Source of the DNA: Algoriphagus aquimarinus
GTDB lineage: Bacteria; Bacteroidota; Bacteroidia; Cytophagales; Cyclobacteriaceae
Assembly: GCF_900112005.1 (NCBI RefSeq)
Contig: NZ_FOKK01000003.1
Location: 310,001 to 374,000 of the forward strand
DNA length: 64,000 bases
Reading direction: 5' to 3'
Shown: positions 55,211 through 64,000 of the stretch, piece by piece
Layout: each line of letters begins with the position of its first letter
How positions within the stretch are numbered: position 1 is the stretch's first letter
Made by a program: the position numbers and the translations under genes
The notes under the pieces: model-generated
Told to the model about the DNA's origin: nothing
Seen by the model: only the letters and a program-made list of their open reading frames with translations
Databases searched by the model: none

Positions 55211-57649
55211 TTAGTTTAAACCACCAATTTCCATTTTCTCAGATTGGATTTTCAGGTCCAAGTACCTCAAAGTAGGAATGGATAAATAGGGGTAGTTCAG
55301 ATCTGGCAAAGGATCAAACTCACTCAACTTATCTAGAAAGGCAAAACTCTCTTGTTTCAAACTGATAATCTCCTCTTCTAAGCTAATGTTTTCCGTGGTG
55401 AAACCATGGAGATACATTCTTACCGTATCAAATTGACTTGGATAATTTCCCGTAGCTTCCTGAATAATTAGCTTATTTTCCTCAGGAGAAAATCTGAAAA
55501 TCCGCTCATGATATGCTCCTGATTCAAAATCAAAACTTACCCCATCATCTTCATAGTGGATGTACTCGCTCGCTTCATCACCAGCATAGATATGGATGCG
55601 TAGTACTCCATCATTGTCCCCCGCAGTATGTAGCACATCATTTTGAAGCGCAACTATACTCCCCGCTTTTACATATACAGGTAGATAGTTCAATGGACAA
55701 TCCTGATAAATTACTTGTTCCCCCTTGTAATGCTGATCAGTAAATAAGTAATACCATTCACCTTTAGGTAAATATACCTTTGTGATTTCCTTGTAGCTTT
55801 CGACTGGTGCTATCAAGAAAGAATCGCAAAATAGGTATTGATTTTGGTAAGCAGAGAGGAATACTAGTGGGTCATTTGAATAATCTATTGCTAGACTTGA
55901 AGCAATCGGCAAACCTGTTTGACTACTTTTTCGAAATTTGCTATACAAAGTTGGAAGCAAATGGTAGCGCAACTTCATGTAAGTTCTAGATATTTCTTCC
56001 ACCTCTTCGCCAAATGCCCAAGGTTCGGCATCGTTGCTATTAATCATAGAATGAGCACGGAAAAGTGGAGAAAAAGCGGCTATGCTCATCCATCGGGCAT
56101 AGAGTGATTTGGTCGCTTCTCCAGCAAAACCTCCTAAATCATATCCTGAAAAAGGGATACCACTCAGGCCAAGGCTATTCACCAAACGAACTCCAGCTAA
56201 CATGTGCTCTTCTGTGGAAACATTGTCACCTGTCCATACCGCAGCGTAGCGCTGCACGCCAGCAAAGCCTGATCTTGTCAATACAAATGGACGCTGATTG
56301 GGGAGGTTTTTGAGTGAACCTTCCTGTGTGCTTTTGGCCATTTGCATTCCGTAGATATTTCTTGCCTTGCGATGTGAAGCTGTATTTCCTTCGTAGTCAA
56401 ATTCAATCAAATTAGGTGTAAACTGACCCCAAGATGCTGGCTCATTCATATCAGTCCAGAAGCCATCTACTCCCGCTTCAGTGTAAAATGCCAGCTTCTC
56501 CATCCACCAAGCACGGGCTTTGGGATTAGTGAAATCAGGAAAAGCACACCAGCCAGGCCAAACTTGAGCTTTGTATTCCTTTCCATCTGGATAATTAACA
56601 AAAAGGCCTTGTTCTATGCCCTCATCGTAAGGAATATAACCAGCCTGGGTTTTGATGCCTGGATCCAAAATTACCACTACTCTAAAACCTTTTTCTTTGA
56701 GCCTTGCAATGAGACCTTTTGGATCAGAGAATTTTTCTCCATCGAAGGTAAAGACCTTATAATCTTCCATGTGATGTATATCCAGATAGATCACATCAGC
56801 CGGCATGTCTTTGTCTCGGAACGTATGTGCTAAAGTCAATACCTCTTTATCTGGATAGTAGGAATATCTACACTGTTGGTAGCCAAGTGCCCACTTTGGA
56901 GGCATTTTCATTTTACCCGTCAAATCTCCGTAACTACTGATAATTTCAGCTACACTGGGTTGATGGATAAAATAATAGTCCATATCTCCATCTTCGGCAT
57001 TGAAATAGGTGAAACGGTCAGTGGAAGCTCCAAAATTGAACACGCTTTTATGCGTATTGTCAAAGTATATTCCATAGGCTTTTTCCGCCACTAATCCCAT
57101 ATAGAAAGGAATACTGGCGTAAAGCGGATCGTCATTTATCCCGTAGCCAAAATAGTCGGTATTCCAATTGGTATATGCTCTGCCAATTCGATTAAGATTC
57201 CCCGTTTTTTCACCAAGTCCTATATATTTCTCATTTGGCTGAAGTTCCTTGTAGCAAGTGACTTCGGAACCTATCCATGAGATGCCGAGTGAGTCGTCTT
57301 TACTGAGAAGTGTTCCATCTGAATCAAAAAATGCACAGATGCCATTCGTGAAATTAACTTGCAACTGAATTAGAGTAGTTTTTAACTCAAGATAATTCTC
57401 ATGTTCTGAAAATTCGAACTTTACATTTTCTGTAGTCAATACTACAGAATAAGGATTTGGATCGAAAGATGAATTTCTAGAGGCCTGTACTCTAATAATT
57501 CCTTCTCTTAGAACACTTATTTTGAGTTGCGCTATTTTGCTATTTGCAATAAAACCCTTATCTGTTTTAGACCAATTTTCTATTTTTCCGATAGAGAGAT
57601 AGCGTGATGAGGATGAGTTTTGGGATGATTCGTGGGTTATTTGGGTCAT
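55211..57649 (-). CDS. GH31 alpha-glucosidase
   Basis: 812 residues from the ATG at 57649 (the frame runs 22 codons further). No signal peptide, so cytosolic. GH31 features: an N-terminal beta domain, the (beta/alpha)8 barrel with PPKWALGYQQCRYSYYPD, the nucleophile Asp400 in GFWTDMNEPASWG, the acid/base region AVWTGDNVSTEEHM, GADIGGF-like SGYDLGGFAGEATKSLYARW and RYHLLPTLYSKF. It hydrolyses alpha-glucosides. It is the first structural gene after the LacI regulator. Confidence 0.95.
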   Translation of the reverse strand: MTQITHESSQNSSSSRYLSIGKIENWSKTDKGFIANSKIAQLKISVLREGIIRVQASRNSSFDPNPYSVVLTTENVKFEFSEHENYLELKTTLIQLQVNFTNGICAFFDSDGTLLSKDDSLGISWIGSEVTCYKELQPNEKYIGLGEKTGNLNRIGRAYTNWNTDYFGYGINDDPLYASIPFYMGLVAEKAYGIYFDNTHKSVFNFGASTDRFTYFNAEDGDMDYYFIHQPSVAEIISSYGDLTGKMKMPPKWALGYQQCRYSYYPDKEVLTLAHTFRDKDMPADVIYLDIHHMEDYKVFTFDGEKFSDPKGLIARLKEKGFRVVVILDPGIKTQAGYIPYDEGIEQGLFVNYPDGKEYKAQVWPGWCAFPDFTNPKARAWWMEKLAFYTEAGVDGFWTDMNEPASWGQFTPNLIEFDYEGNTASHRKARNIYGMQMAKSTQEGSLKNLPNQRPFVLTRSGFAGVQRYAAVWTGDNVSTEEHMLAGVRLVNSLGLSGIPFSGYDLGGFAGEATKSLYARWMSIAAFSPLFRAHSMINSNDAEPWAFGEEVEEISRTYMKLRYHLLPTLYSKFRKSSQTGLPIASSLAIDYSNDPLVFLSAYQNQYLFCDSFLIAPVESYKEITKVYLPKGEWYYLFTDQHYKGEQVIYQDCPLNYLPVYVKAGSIVALQNDVLHTAGDNDGVLRIHIYAGDEASEYIHYEDDGVSFDFESGAYHERIFRFSPEENKLIIQEATGNYPSQFDTVRMYLHGFTTENISLEEEIISLKQESFAFLDKLSEFDPLPDLNYPYLSIPTLRYLDLKIQSEKMEIGGLN

Positions 57650-57790
57650 GTATGAGTTGCTCTTAAGCTTAGGCAGCGCAACTAATTTAGAACCAAAACT
57701 GATTCTTAAAAACACTTCAGTTTATCATAGCCATTGAATTCAACTTGAAGGAAAAACGGTAAATGCCATAGAACGGAAATTAGCCCTATT

Positions 57791-57800
57791 CAAACGTTTG
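57791..57800. promoter_or_regulatory. Candidate LacI-family operator upstream of the GH31 gene
   Basis: Perfect 10-base palindrome CAAACGTTTG with the central CG typical of LacI/PurR-type operators. It lies in the 183-base gap between the LacI-family gene and GH31, and overlaps AACGTTTG, one base off the TAnnTTTG -7 element on the minus strand. It is the natural target of the adjacent regulator. Confidence 0.55.
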
Positions 57801-57832
57801 CACTTTTTTGGAAAAAAAATTGAAATTTTTTC

Positions 57833-58864
57833 TTAAAATCTTTTGGATGAACCCCTTTCCATAAGTTTTGTCTCCAAAATCAAGGATTGCTCCATTGTTT
57901 TAGGATCTAGTTTCTTCTCAATTATGTCGATTAGTATTTCTGTTGCTCTGGCTCCCATCAAAAATCCTGGTTGAGCTACTGAAGAAAGTTGAGGTTGCAA
58001 CATAGAGCAAAATTGCCAATCAGAGAACCCTACTATTCCTACTTCCAAAGGGATTTTCAAACCTGCATCTCTACACGCCATCATAGCTCCAACTGCACCT
58101 ATATCATTACAGGAAAAAAATGCATCTGGTCTGTCTGGAAGAGAAATTAGTAATTCTGAAACCAAGTCCTTACTCTCTTCCAAAGTCCCCAAAGGACATG
58201 AAATAATATAAGCTGGATTCACATCGAGTCCATTCTTTAACAAAGCATCTTTATAGCCCTTTTCTCTATCAATGCTGATTTTTAGTGTTTTTGGTCCGGC
58301 GAGATGTACTATGTTCTTGTATCCTTGGCTTATTAGATGAGCTGTTGCGTCAAAAGAACCTTGGTAATCATCTACCATTACATTTATTGCCCCAGGGATA
58401 GCGGGAGCACGGTCAAAAAAGACGATAGGAAATCCATGATCGAGCAGCTTTGTGAAGTGATCAAAAGTCTTGGTCTCTTTGGAATAACTAACTAAGACGC
58501 CATCAATTTGATTGGAAAGCATAGTCTCTATAGTTGAGATCTCCCGAGCCAATTTCTCATTTGATTGGGCAAGAATAACATTATACCCTCTTGAATTGGC
58601 AATTTCCTCAATGCCGCTAATAACAGTAGAAAAGAAAAAATGCACCACTTCGGGGATGATTACTCCGATGGTAAAAGATCTACTTTGACGTAGTGATAAG
58701 GCAATTGCATTAGGTCGGTAATTCAACTTCTCTGCCATTTCCTTTACCTTTCGCTTCGTTTCATCGCTGATTCCATGATAATCTTTTAAGGCTCTAGAGA
58801 TAGTAGAAGCCGATAAGTTTAACTCACGAGCAATATCCTTAATGGTAGCTTGGCCTAGTTTCAT
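57833..58864 (-). CDS. LacI-family transcriptional regulator
   Basis: 343 residues. N-terminal helix-turn-helix (ATIKDIARELNLSASTISRA, hinge helix near YRPNAIALSLRQ) and a periplasmic-binding-like sensor domain (TIGVIIPEVVHFFFSTVISG, DAFFSCNDIGAVGAMMACRD, VGIVGFSDWQFCSMLQPQLS). It probably represses the GH31-MFS genes downstream until an alpha-glucoside or derivative binds. Divergent from aldolase over 354 bases. Confidence 0.94.
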   Translation of the reverse strand: MKLGQATIKDIARELNLSASTISRALKDYHGISDETKRKVKEMAEKLNYRPNAIALSLRQSRSFTIGVIIPEVVHFFFSTVISGIEEIANSRGYNVILAQSNEKLAREISTIETMLSNQIDGVLVSYSKETKTFDHFTKLLDHGFPIVFFDRAPAIPGAINVMVDDYQGSFDATAHLISQGYKNIVHLAGPKTLKISIDREKGYKDALLKNGLDVNPAYIISCPLGTLEESKDLVSELLISLPDRPDAFFSCNDIGAVGAMMACRDAGLKIPLEVGIVGFSDWQFCSMLQPQLSSVAQPGFLMGARATEILIDIIEKKLDPKTMEQSLILETKLMERGSSKRF

Positions 58865-59218
58865 GTTTTACAAGTAAAAAAAGTAGATGAGAAATAAACT
58901 TGATTGATCTCGAAGCTAGAAAATTTTGAGGGATTTTGGGTGAAATTTCTCATGTGATTTAAGCTTCTTCGGGTTGTTTTATTGAAAGCATTCACCTTCA
59001 ATAAAGATGCTGCCTGACTAAAAATATTTTCATTTTCCACAAATATTCAAAATCTAATGTTTTGAAATCGATTGCGTACATAGAAATGCTTTTTTGAAGG
59101 ATATTTTAGAATTAGATGTGGGTAATTATAAGTAAGGGATTTATATCTTTGAATTCTATGTTAGAACTCGGGGCCTTTTTCGGGCGCTTTAACTTGAAAT
59201 AAACAAACCTAATACGAT
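58865..59218. other. Divergent intergenic region between the LacI gene and the aldolase gene
   Basis: No gene seen. TATCTTTG at 59144-59151 is an exact TAnnTTTG element for the aldolase gene, about 60 bases before its start, but without TTG at -33. No other structure recognised. Confidence 0.4.
59144..59151 (+). promoter_or_regulatory. Candidate -7 element of the aldolase gene
   Basis: TATCTTTG matches TAnnTTTG. The -33 TTG is not evident. Confidence 0.4.
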
Positions 59219-60280
59219 ATGAAATTTAAACCTGGAGTAAAATACGGTGAAGAGCTTAGAGATCTTTATGCTTACGCAAAAGAGAATGAGTTCGCAATGC
59301 CGGCTGTAAATGTGATCAATACCAATTCTGTGAATGCGGTTTTGGAGACAGCAAAGAAGCTGAATTCTCCTGTGATCATCCAATTCTCAAATGGTGGAGC
59401 TCAGTTTTTTGCTGGAAAATCTCTAGCTAACGATAAGCAGCAGGCAAGTATTGCGGGTGGTATCTCGGGTGCACATCACGTGCATTTGATGGCTGAAGCA
59501 TACGGCGTACCGGTTATTTTGCATACAGATCATGCAGCTAAGAAACTATTGCCTTGGATCGACGGGCTTTTGGAAGCTGGTAAAGGATATTATGCTGCAC
59601 ACAAAAGACCTTTGTACAGCTCTCACATGCTTGATCTTTCTGAAGAGCCTTTAGAAGAAAACGTTGAGATTTCTTGCAGCTACTTCAAAGAATTCGAAAA
59701 GCTTGAAATGGCTATCGAAATCGAATTGGGTGTAACAGGTGGTGAAGAAGATGGTGTTGATAACACAGATATCGATTCTTCTAAGCTTTATACTCAGCCT
59801 GAGGAAGTAGCTTATGCATACGAGCATTTGAAAGAAATCGGTGATCTATTCACTATCGCTGCTGCGTTCGGTAACGTGCACGGGGTGTATAAGCCAGGAA
59901 ACGTAAGTTTGAAGCCAATTATCTTGAAGAACTCTCAAGACTTCATCAAAGAGAAGCATGGTTTGACTGGTAAGCCTTTGAACTTTGTATTCCACGGTGG
60001 ATCAGGATCTACAGTAGAGGAAATCAGAGAAGCAAATAGCTACGGTTCTATCAAGATGAACATCGATACAGATATGCAATGGGCATTCTGGGAAGGTATC
60101 TTGAATAACTACAAAAAGAACGAGGCATATCTTCAGACTCAACTGGGTAGCCCAGATGGCGCTGATAGCCCAAACAAGAAATATTACGATCCAAGAAACT
60201 GGTTGCGTAAAGGCGAAGAGAACTTCGTAAAGCGTCTTGAGCTTGCTTTTGACATGCTTAATGCAGTGAATAGAAATTAA
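59219..60280 (+). CDS. fbaA: Class II fructose-bisphosphate aldolase
   Basis: 353 residues, class IIA length. Zinc/substrate features: VILHTDHAAKKLLPWIDG, AIEIELGVTGGEEDGVDN, AAAFGNVHGVYKPGN, FVFHGGSGSTVEEI and MNIDTDMQWAFWEG. It cleaves fructose 1,6-bisphosphate to two triose phosphates in glycolysis. It ends in a strong terminator and is convergent with the mgsA-pfkA operon. Confidence 0.97.
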   Translation: MKFKPGVKYGEELRDLYAYAKENEFAMPAVNVINTNSVNAVLETAKKLNSPVIIQFSNGGAQFFAGKSLANDKQQASIAGGISGAHHVHLMAEAYGVPVILHTDHAAKKLLPWIDGLLEAGKGYYAAHKRPLYSSHMLDLSEEPLEENVEISCSYFKEFEKLEMAIEIELGVTGGEEDGVDNTDIDSSKLYTQPEEVAYAYEHLKEIGDLFTIAAAFGNVHGVYKPGNVSLKPIILKNSQDFIKEKHGLTGKPLNFVFHGGSGSTVEEIREANSYGSIKMNIDTDMQWAFWEGILNNYKKNEAYLQTQLGSPDGADSPNKKYYDPRNWLRKGEENFVKRLELAFDMLNAVNRN

Positions 60281-60301
60281 ATTTTCTTACGCTAAGAATT
60301 C

Positions 60302-60333
60302 AAAAAGTCACCTGTGAGGGTGACTTTTTTTTT
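60302..60333 (+). terminator. Rho-independent terminator of the aldolase gene
   Basis: 11-base stem AAAAAGTCACC (60302-60312) and GGTGACTTTTT (60319-60329), loop TGTGAG, followed by further T. Confidence 0.92.
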
Positions 60334-60440
60334 GGTTTTAGGTAAGTCTGGAATTTACCGGAATCCCGAAGGGATGCTACGATTATAGAAGAATTTGACG
60401 TCTAATGGAGCAGAACCCATAATTGGAGAAGTTGTTATCC

Positions 60441-60617
60441 TGTCACCCATTATTGGTTTACGAATCCTTGGTCATTTGGTAGTTACTATAATACTGTCAA
60501 GCCTTCGGCTTTTGCTTTCAGGCTTATAGTAAATGGAGATAAACCACATTTTGTCACCCATTCTGGGTTTACGTATTTTATTTATTTGATAGGTTGCTAT
60601 AATACTATCATGCCTTC
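60441..60617. repeat. Pair of imperfect 66-base direct repeats
   Basis: Copies at 60441-60506 and 60552-60617 start 111 bases apart. Both begin TGTCACCCATT, share GGTTTACG near the middle and CTATAATACT near the end, and finish GCCTTC; about 70 percent of positions agree by eye. Similarity extends weakly upstream of each copy (ATGGAG...AACC). They are non-coding, between the terminators of convergent genes, and look like a dispersed intergenic element of this genome. Confidence 0.7.
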
Positions 60618-60641
60618 AAATTTCAAAAACGTCTTTAAACC

Positions 60642-60684
60642 AAAAAAAACCTTTGAGCTCCGATATGAATCAGGACTCAAAGGT
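60642..60684 (-). terminator. Terminator of the mgsA-pfkA operon
   Basis: On the minus strand, arms ACCTTTGAG (60676-60684) and CTCAAAGGT (60649-60657) with an 18-base loop, then a T run (A run 60642-60648). Confidence 0.8.
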
Positions 60685-60734
60685 CAATAATTGAAACCTT
60701 CCGGGATTTGAAAACCCCAAAGGTGGAATAAGAT

Positions 60735-61721
60735 TTAAGTAGATAGAATCTTCGCTACGCGGAAATCATCTTCATCTACTGATTTGTCATCGACAATAGC
60801 CTTCTTGATAGGAGTGTAGACCACTTTATTGTTGATCAAACCAGCCATTACGTCGTATTTACCCTGTAGCAAGCCTTCTACTGCCGCCACTCCTAGTTTG
60901 GAAGCCAGTAGACGATCATAAGAGCTAGGTGAGCCACCGCGCTGTAAGTGTCCTAGTATCGTTACTTTGATGTCGTAATATGGGAGGTGCTTTTTCACAA
61001 GAGAAGCAATTTCTGTAGCTCCACCGCTTTTTCCTCCTTCTGCCACGATTACAATATTGGATGCTTTCTTGGCTTTGGTTCTTATTCTTAGTTTGTCCAC
61101 CAAGTGCTCGATAGGCATTTTTTTCTCAGGAATAAGAATCGCAGCAGCTGCACTACCGATGCCAGCATTGATAGCAATAAATCCTGCATCACGTCCCATT
61201 ACTTCCACAAAGAAAAGTCTATCATGAGAAGTAGCAGTATCACGGATCTTGTCAATAGCTTGAATAGCCGTGTTGCAAGCAGTATCAAAACCAATGGTTG
61301 AATCTGTGCCAGAAAGATCATTGTCAATCGTGCCAGGAAGTCCTATAGCTGGTACTCCAAATTCCTTGTAGAATAAATGCGCTCCAGTCAAGGAACCGTC
61401 TCCACCGATGACCACAAGGGCGTCTATGCCATGGCTTTTGAGATTATCGTAAGCCGTTTGTCTGCCTTCAGGAGTTCTGAATTCAGCACTTCTTGCGGAC
61501 TTCAGGAAAGTACCACCACGCTCCAGCACATGGGTGATGTGCTTGGATTCCAGCTTTTTGATGTCATTTTGGATCATACCCTCGTATCCGCGGTAGATTC
61601 CATACATTTCTATATCGTAATACAACCCAGCTCGTACTACGGCACGGATTGCAGCGTTCATGCCTGGGGAGTCTCCTCCAGAAGTTAGAACGCCAATTTT
61701 TTTAATGGTTTTAGCTTCCAT
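60735..61721 (-). CDS. pfkA: ATP-dependent 6-phosphofructokinase
   Basis: 328 residues. GVLTSGGDSPGMNAAIRAVV, GGDGSLTGAHLF, PGTIDNDLSGTDSTIGFDTA and GHLQRGGSPSSYDRL are all present. Gly in GGDGS and in PGTIDND (not Asp and Lys) marks the ATP-dependent rather than PPi-dependent type. It phosphorylates fructose 6-phosphate. It follows mgsA by 3 bases. Confidence 0.97.
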   Translation of the reverse strand: MEAKTIKKIGVLTSGGDSPGMNAAIRAVVRAGLYYDIEMYGIYRGYEGMIQNDIKKLESKHITHVLERGGTFLKSARSAEFRTPEGRQTAYDNLKSHGIDALVVIGGDGSLTGAHLFYKEFGVPAIGLPGTIDNDLSGTDSTIGFDTACNTAIQAIDKIRDTATSHDRLFFVEVMGRDAGFIAINAGIGSAAAAILIPEKKMPIEHLVDKLRIRTKAKKASNIVIVAEGGKSGGATEIASLVKKHLPYYDIKVTILGHLQRGGSPSSYDRLLASKLGVAAVEGLLQGKYDVMAGLINNKVVYTPIKKAIVDDKSVDEDDFRVAKILST

Positions 61722-61724
61722 TTT

Positions 61725-62096
61725 TTAGGTTTGAGTAAAGGCTTTAAACATAAGTTCGGCCGAAGCCGGATTGGTTGCCAACGGGATATTGTGAACATCA
61801 CAAATCCTCATTAGCATTTGAACATCTGGCTCATGCGGATGCTTGTCAAGTGGGTCTCTGAAGAAAACTACCATTGCGAGTTCTTTCTGTGCTGCCATGG
61901 CGGCAATCTGTGCATCGCCTCCATAAGGGCCAGACAGCAGTTTTTGGACTTCAAATCCAGCTTTTTCTATATGAGAACCAGTGGTTCCCGTAGCGACTAA
62001 ATCCACATCTGCCTGCAGCAGTCTTTCACGGAATCCACTTAAAAAATGAACCATGTCGGCTTTTTTACCATCATGGGCTATAAGAGCAATTTTCAT
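61725..62096 (-). CDS. mgsA: Methylglyoxal synthase
   Basis: 123 residues. LIAHDGKKADMVHF, the phosphate loop ATGTTGSHIEKAG, catalytic SGPYGGDAQIAA with Asp61, and FFRDPLDKHPHEPDVQML with His88 and Asp91. It converts dihydroxyacetone phosphate to methylglyoxal plus phosphate, a bypass when phosphate is short. Co-transcribed with pfkA, so entry and overflow of lower glycolysis are co-expressed. Confidence 0.97.
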   Translation of the reverse strand: MKIALIAHDGKKADMVHFLSGFRERLLQADVDLVATGTTGSHIEKAGFEVQKLLSGPYGGDAQIAAMAAQKELAMVVFFRDPLDKHPHEPDVQMLMRICDVHNIPLATNPASAELMFKAFTQT

Positions 62097-62125
62097 TAGG
62101 TATAGTGTTGTAAATAGGTTCGTGT

Positions 62126-62133
62126 CAAAGTTA
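62126..62133 (-). promoter_or_regulatory. Candidate -7 element of mgsA-pfkA
   Basis: TAACTTTG on the minus strand, an exact TAnnTTTG match, 30 bases before the mgsA ATG. No clear TTG at -33. Confidence 0.42.
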
Positions 62134-62193
62134 GGGAAAAATCTTTCCCTGATCGGTTGGCTGATAGTATTTAAAGCCTACATACTACTAGGC

Positions 62194-64000
62194 TCAAATC
62201 AATTTTTCCAAATAAAGTAAGAAAGTGTATTCTAACGCCATTTCTTTAAGGGAATTGAATCGGCCCGAAGCTCCTCCATGTCCTGCTTCCATATTGGTGT
62301 GGAGAAATAGAAGTTTTGAATCAGTTTTCAATTCGCGAAGTTTTGCCACCCACTTGGTAGGTTCCCAGTATTGTACTTGGCTGTCGTGGAGCCCCGAAGT
62401 GATCAGTAAATTCGGATAGTCTTTGGCTTCCACATTATCATATGGGGAATAGGACAGCATATACTCATAGTATTCTTTGTCCTTGGGATTTCCCCATTCC
62501 TGAAATTCTCCAGTAGTCAACGGGATGGTTTCATCCAGCATTGTAGTCACTACATCCACGAATGGTACAGCGGCAATTAGTCCATTGAAAAGGTCCGGTC
62601 TTAGATTCATTACGGCTCCCATTAGTAAACCGCCAGCACTACCTCCCATAGCATACAAATGCTCAGGAGATGTGTATTTCTCAGAGATCAGGTGCTCAGC
62701 GCATGAAATGTAATCGGTGAAGGTGTTACGCTTTTTTAGCATTTTTCCATCCTCGTACCATCCTCTTCCTAGGTCTTCACCTCCTCGGATATGAGCTATA
62801 GCAAAGACGAATCCTCTATCCAGTAGACTCAAGCGACTGCTGGAGAAATAAGCATCCATACTGTAACCATAGGATCCATAGGAATAGAGTAGGAGAGGAT
62901 TGGAGCCGTCGGGAGAGAATTTATCTATTTTGTAAACTAGCGAAATGGGTACCATGACCCCGTCAGAAGCTTTTGCCCAGATTCTAGCCGAAGTATAGTC
63001 TGAGGCATCATAGCCACCCACGATTTCTTGTTGCTTCAGCAAAGTCTTTTCCTTGGTAACCATATGGTAATCAAAGGTGCTGGCAGGAGTTACAAGAGAA
63101 TTATATCCAAATCGAAGGATAGGTGTATCGTATTCTGGATTGGTACTGATCCAAGCAGTGTAGGTCTCATCGTCAAATTCTAAGGAATGTCCAGCGGTAC
63201 CATCCCAGGGTTTGATATTGATTTTACAAAGCCCATTCGACCTTTCTTGAACAACCAGAAAGTCAGAGAAAATATCAAAATCCTCCAACAACACAGTTTC
63301 CCTATGTGGAATTACGTCCTCCCAATTTTCCATTTGAGGAGCAGCGATTGGGGCTTTGACCAATTTGAAGTTTTGAGCTTTATGATTTGTTCTGACCCAA
63401 AAATGATCATGGTAGTGATCTGCTGCATATTCCAAATGTGGGATTCTAGCTTGTAGAAGTGTGAATTCACCAGTCGGAGCGGCAGCATCCAAGAACCTCA
63501 TTTCGGAAGAAATAGTGCTTTCTGAATGAATCAGGATAAACTTCTCGGATTTAGTTTTATGGACCACACAGGAGAACTCCTCGTCTTTTTCTTCATAAAT
63601 CAGGATGTCAGTTTCAGTAGACGTGCCCAACTTATGAGAGTAGATCTGATAGGAGCGAAGTGTGTCTGGATCTTGTTTGGAGTAAAAAATCGTTTGGTTG
63701 TCAGCTGCCCATGCGAAATTTCCAGTGATAGCAGGTATATGATCAGATAGGATTTCCCCTGTCTCAAGATCTTTGAAATGAATCTCATAGATTCTTCTTC
63801 CTACTTCATCTGCAGCAAAGGCGAGTGTTTTCAAGTCAGGGGTAGCGGCTGTGCCACCTACCTGGTAGTAAGATTTACCTTCGGCCAGAATATTAACATC
63901 TAGAAAGATCTCTTCAGAAGCGTCTAAATTGCCTTTTTTGCGGCAATACAAAGGGTATTCACCGCCAGCTTCGTATTTGATATACCAGAAATAGCCAGAC
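62194..64000 (-). CDS. ptrB: Oligopeptidase B, S9A family (C-terminal part, truncated by the window)
   Basis: The frame is open to the right edge, so the N-terminus lies outside. The visible 600 or so residues contain part of the seven-bladed propeller and the alpha/beta-hydrolase domain with catalytic Ser in MGGSAGGLLMGAVMN. The oligopeptidase-B hallmark VPFVDVVTTMLDETIPLTTG follows, then GLHDSQVQYWEPTKWVAKL and the His region EAGHGGASGRF. It cleaves after Arg/Lys in short peptides. Minus-strand neighbour of mgsA, with a 97-base gap. Confidence 0.95.
   Translation of the reverse strand, partial: SGYFWYIKYEAGGEYPLYCRKKGNLDASEEIFLDVNILAEGKSYYQVGGTAATPDLKTLAFAADEVGRRIYEIHFKDLETGEILSDHIPAITGNFAWAADNQTIFYSKQDPDTLRSYQIYSHKLGTSTETDILIYEEKDEEFSCVVHKTKSEKFILIHSESTISSEMRFLDAAAPTGEFTLLQARIPHLEYAADHYHDHFWVRTNHKAQNFKLVKAPIAAPQMENWEDVIPHRETVLLEDFDIFSDFLVVQERSNGLCKINIKPWDGTAGHSLEFDDETYTAWISTNPEYDTPILRFGYNSLVTPASTFDYHMVTKEKTLLKQQEIVGGYDASDYTSARIWAKASDGVMVPISLVYKIDKFSPDGSNPLLLYSYGSYGYSMDAYFSSSRLSLLDRGFVFAIAHIRGGEDLGRGWYEDGKMLKKRNTFTDYISCAEHLISEKYTSPEHLYAMGGSAGGLLMGAVMNLRPDLFNGLIAAVPFVDVVTTMLDETIPLTTGEFQEWGNPKDKEYYEYMLSYSPYDNVEAKDYPNLLITSGLHDSQVQYWEPTKWVAKLRELKTDSKLLFLHTNMEAGHGGASGRFNSLKEMALEYTFLLYLEKLI

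Overview
The window is a stretch of a Bacteroidota chromosome, most likely order Cytophagales, family Cyclobacteriaceae (Algoriphagus-like). The evidence is a SusC-type TonB receptor, two proteins with type IX secretion sorting tails (IYPNP / LYPNP), AT-rich intergenic DNA, promoters of the form TTG-N19-TAnnTTTG, a K+-dependent membrane pyrophosphatase, and little Shine-Dalgarno signal before starts. The species is inferred. I see no phage, insertion sequence, CRISPR array or rRNA. One tRNA with a CAU anticodon is present.

Layout. 1-711: truncated SusC-like receptor (-). 1187-3427: H+-type membrane pyrophosphatase (-). 3824-6848: an HD-domain phosphohydrolase and an OmpR-type response regulator/histidine kinase pair. 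7166-9628: a tight four-gene minus-strand operon encoding a DM13 lipoprotein, an outer-membrane barrel, a Crp-type regulator and a second DM13 lipoprotein. I recognise the domains but know of no described system of this form. 9742-15609: two small proteins, a secreted bicupin, and a 1077-residue multi-PAS kinase followed by a lone receiver. 16047-20315: a three-gene biosynthetic operon (SbnA-like synthase, FAD/NAD(P)-binding enzyme, Y4yA-type PLP decarboxylase). 20449-27187: a stress block with a YetF/DUF421 membrane protein, Ku, LigD and a large-subunit HPII-type catalase. 27242-29473: a membrane protein, an M23 lipoprotein and a possibly frameshifted small gene. 29582-35965: algal-polysaccharide enzymes (GH117, a sulfatase-GH78 fusion, a secreted nucleoside-hydrolase-like protein) without a SusCD pair.

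36407-45972: tRNA, HAD hydrolase and site-2 protease, then a minus-strand block with rhodanese, a T9SS-sorted protein, a PASTA protein, a T9SS-sorted M43 metalloprotease, and the NifU-C/Mrp Fe-S pair. 46123-52913: dnaG, ribBA, a secreted protein, surE and a TPR histidine kinase. 52899-58864: an alpha-glucoside module (LacI regulator, GH31, SLC45-like MFS transporter) followed by a cytosolic periplasmic-binding-fold protein. 59219-62096: central carbon genes, with class II aldolase convergent to an mgsA-pfkA operon. 62194-64000: the C-terminal part of oligopeptidase B.

How the parts fit. The window is mostly housekeeping and sensory genes, with three accessory modules: the DM13 operon, the amino-acid-derived metabolite operon, and the sulfated-polysaccharide locus. 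The first two are the best candidates for undescribed biology.
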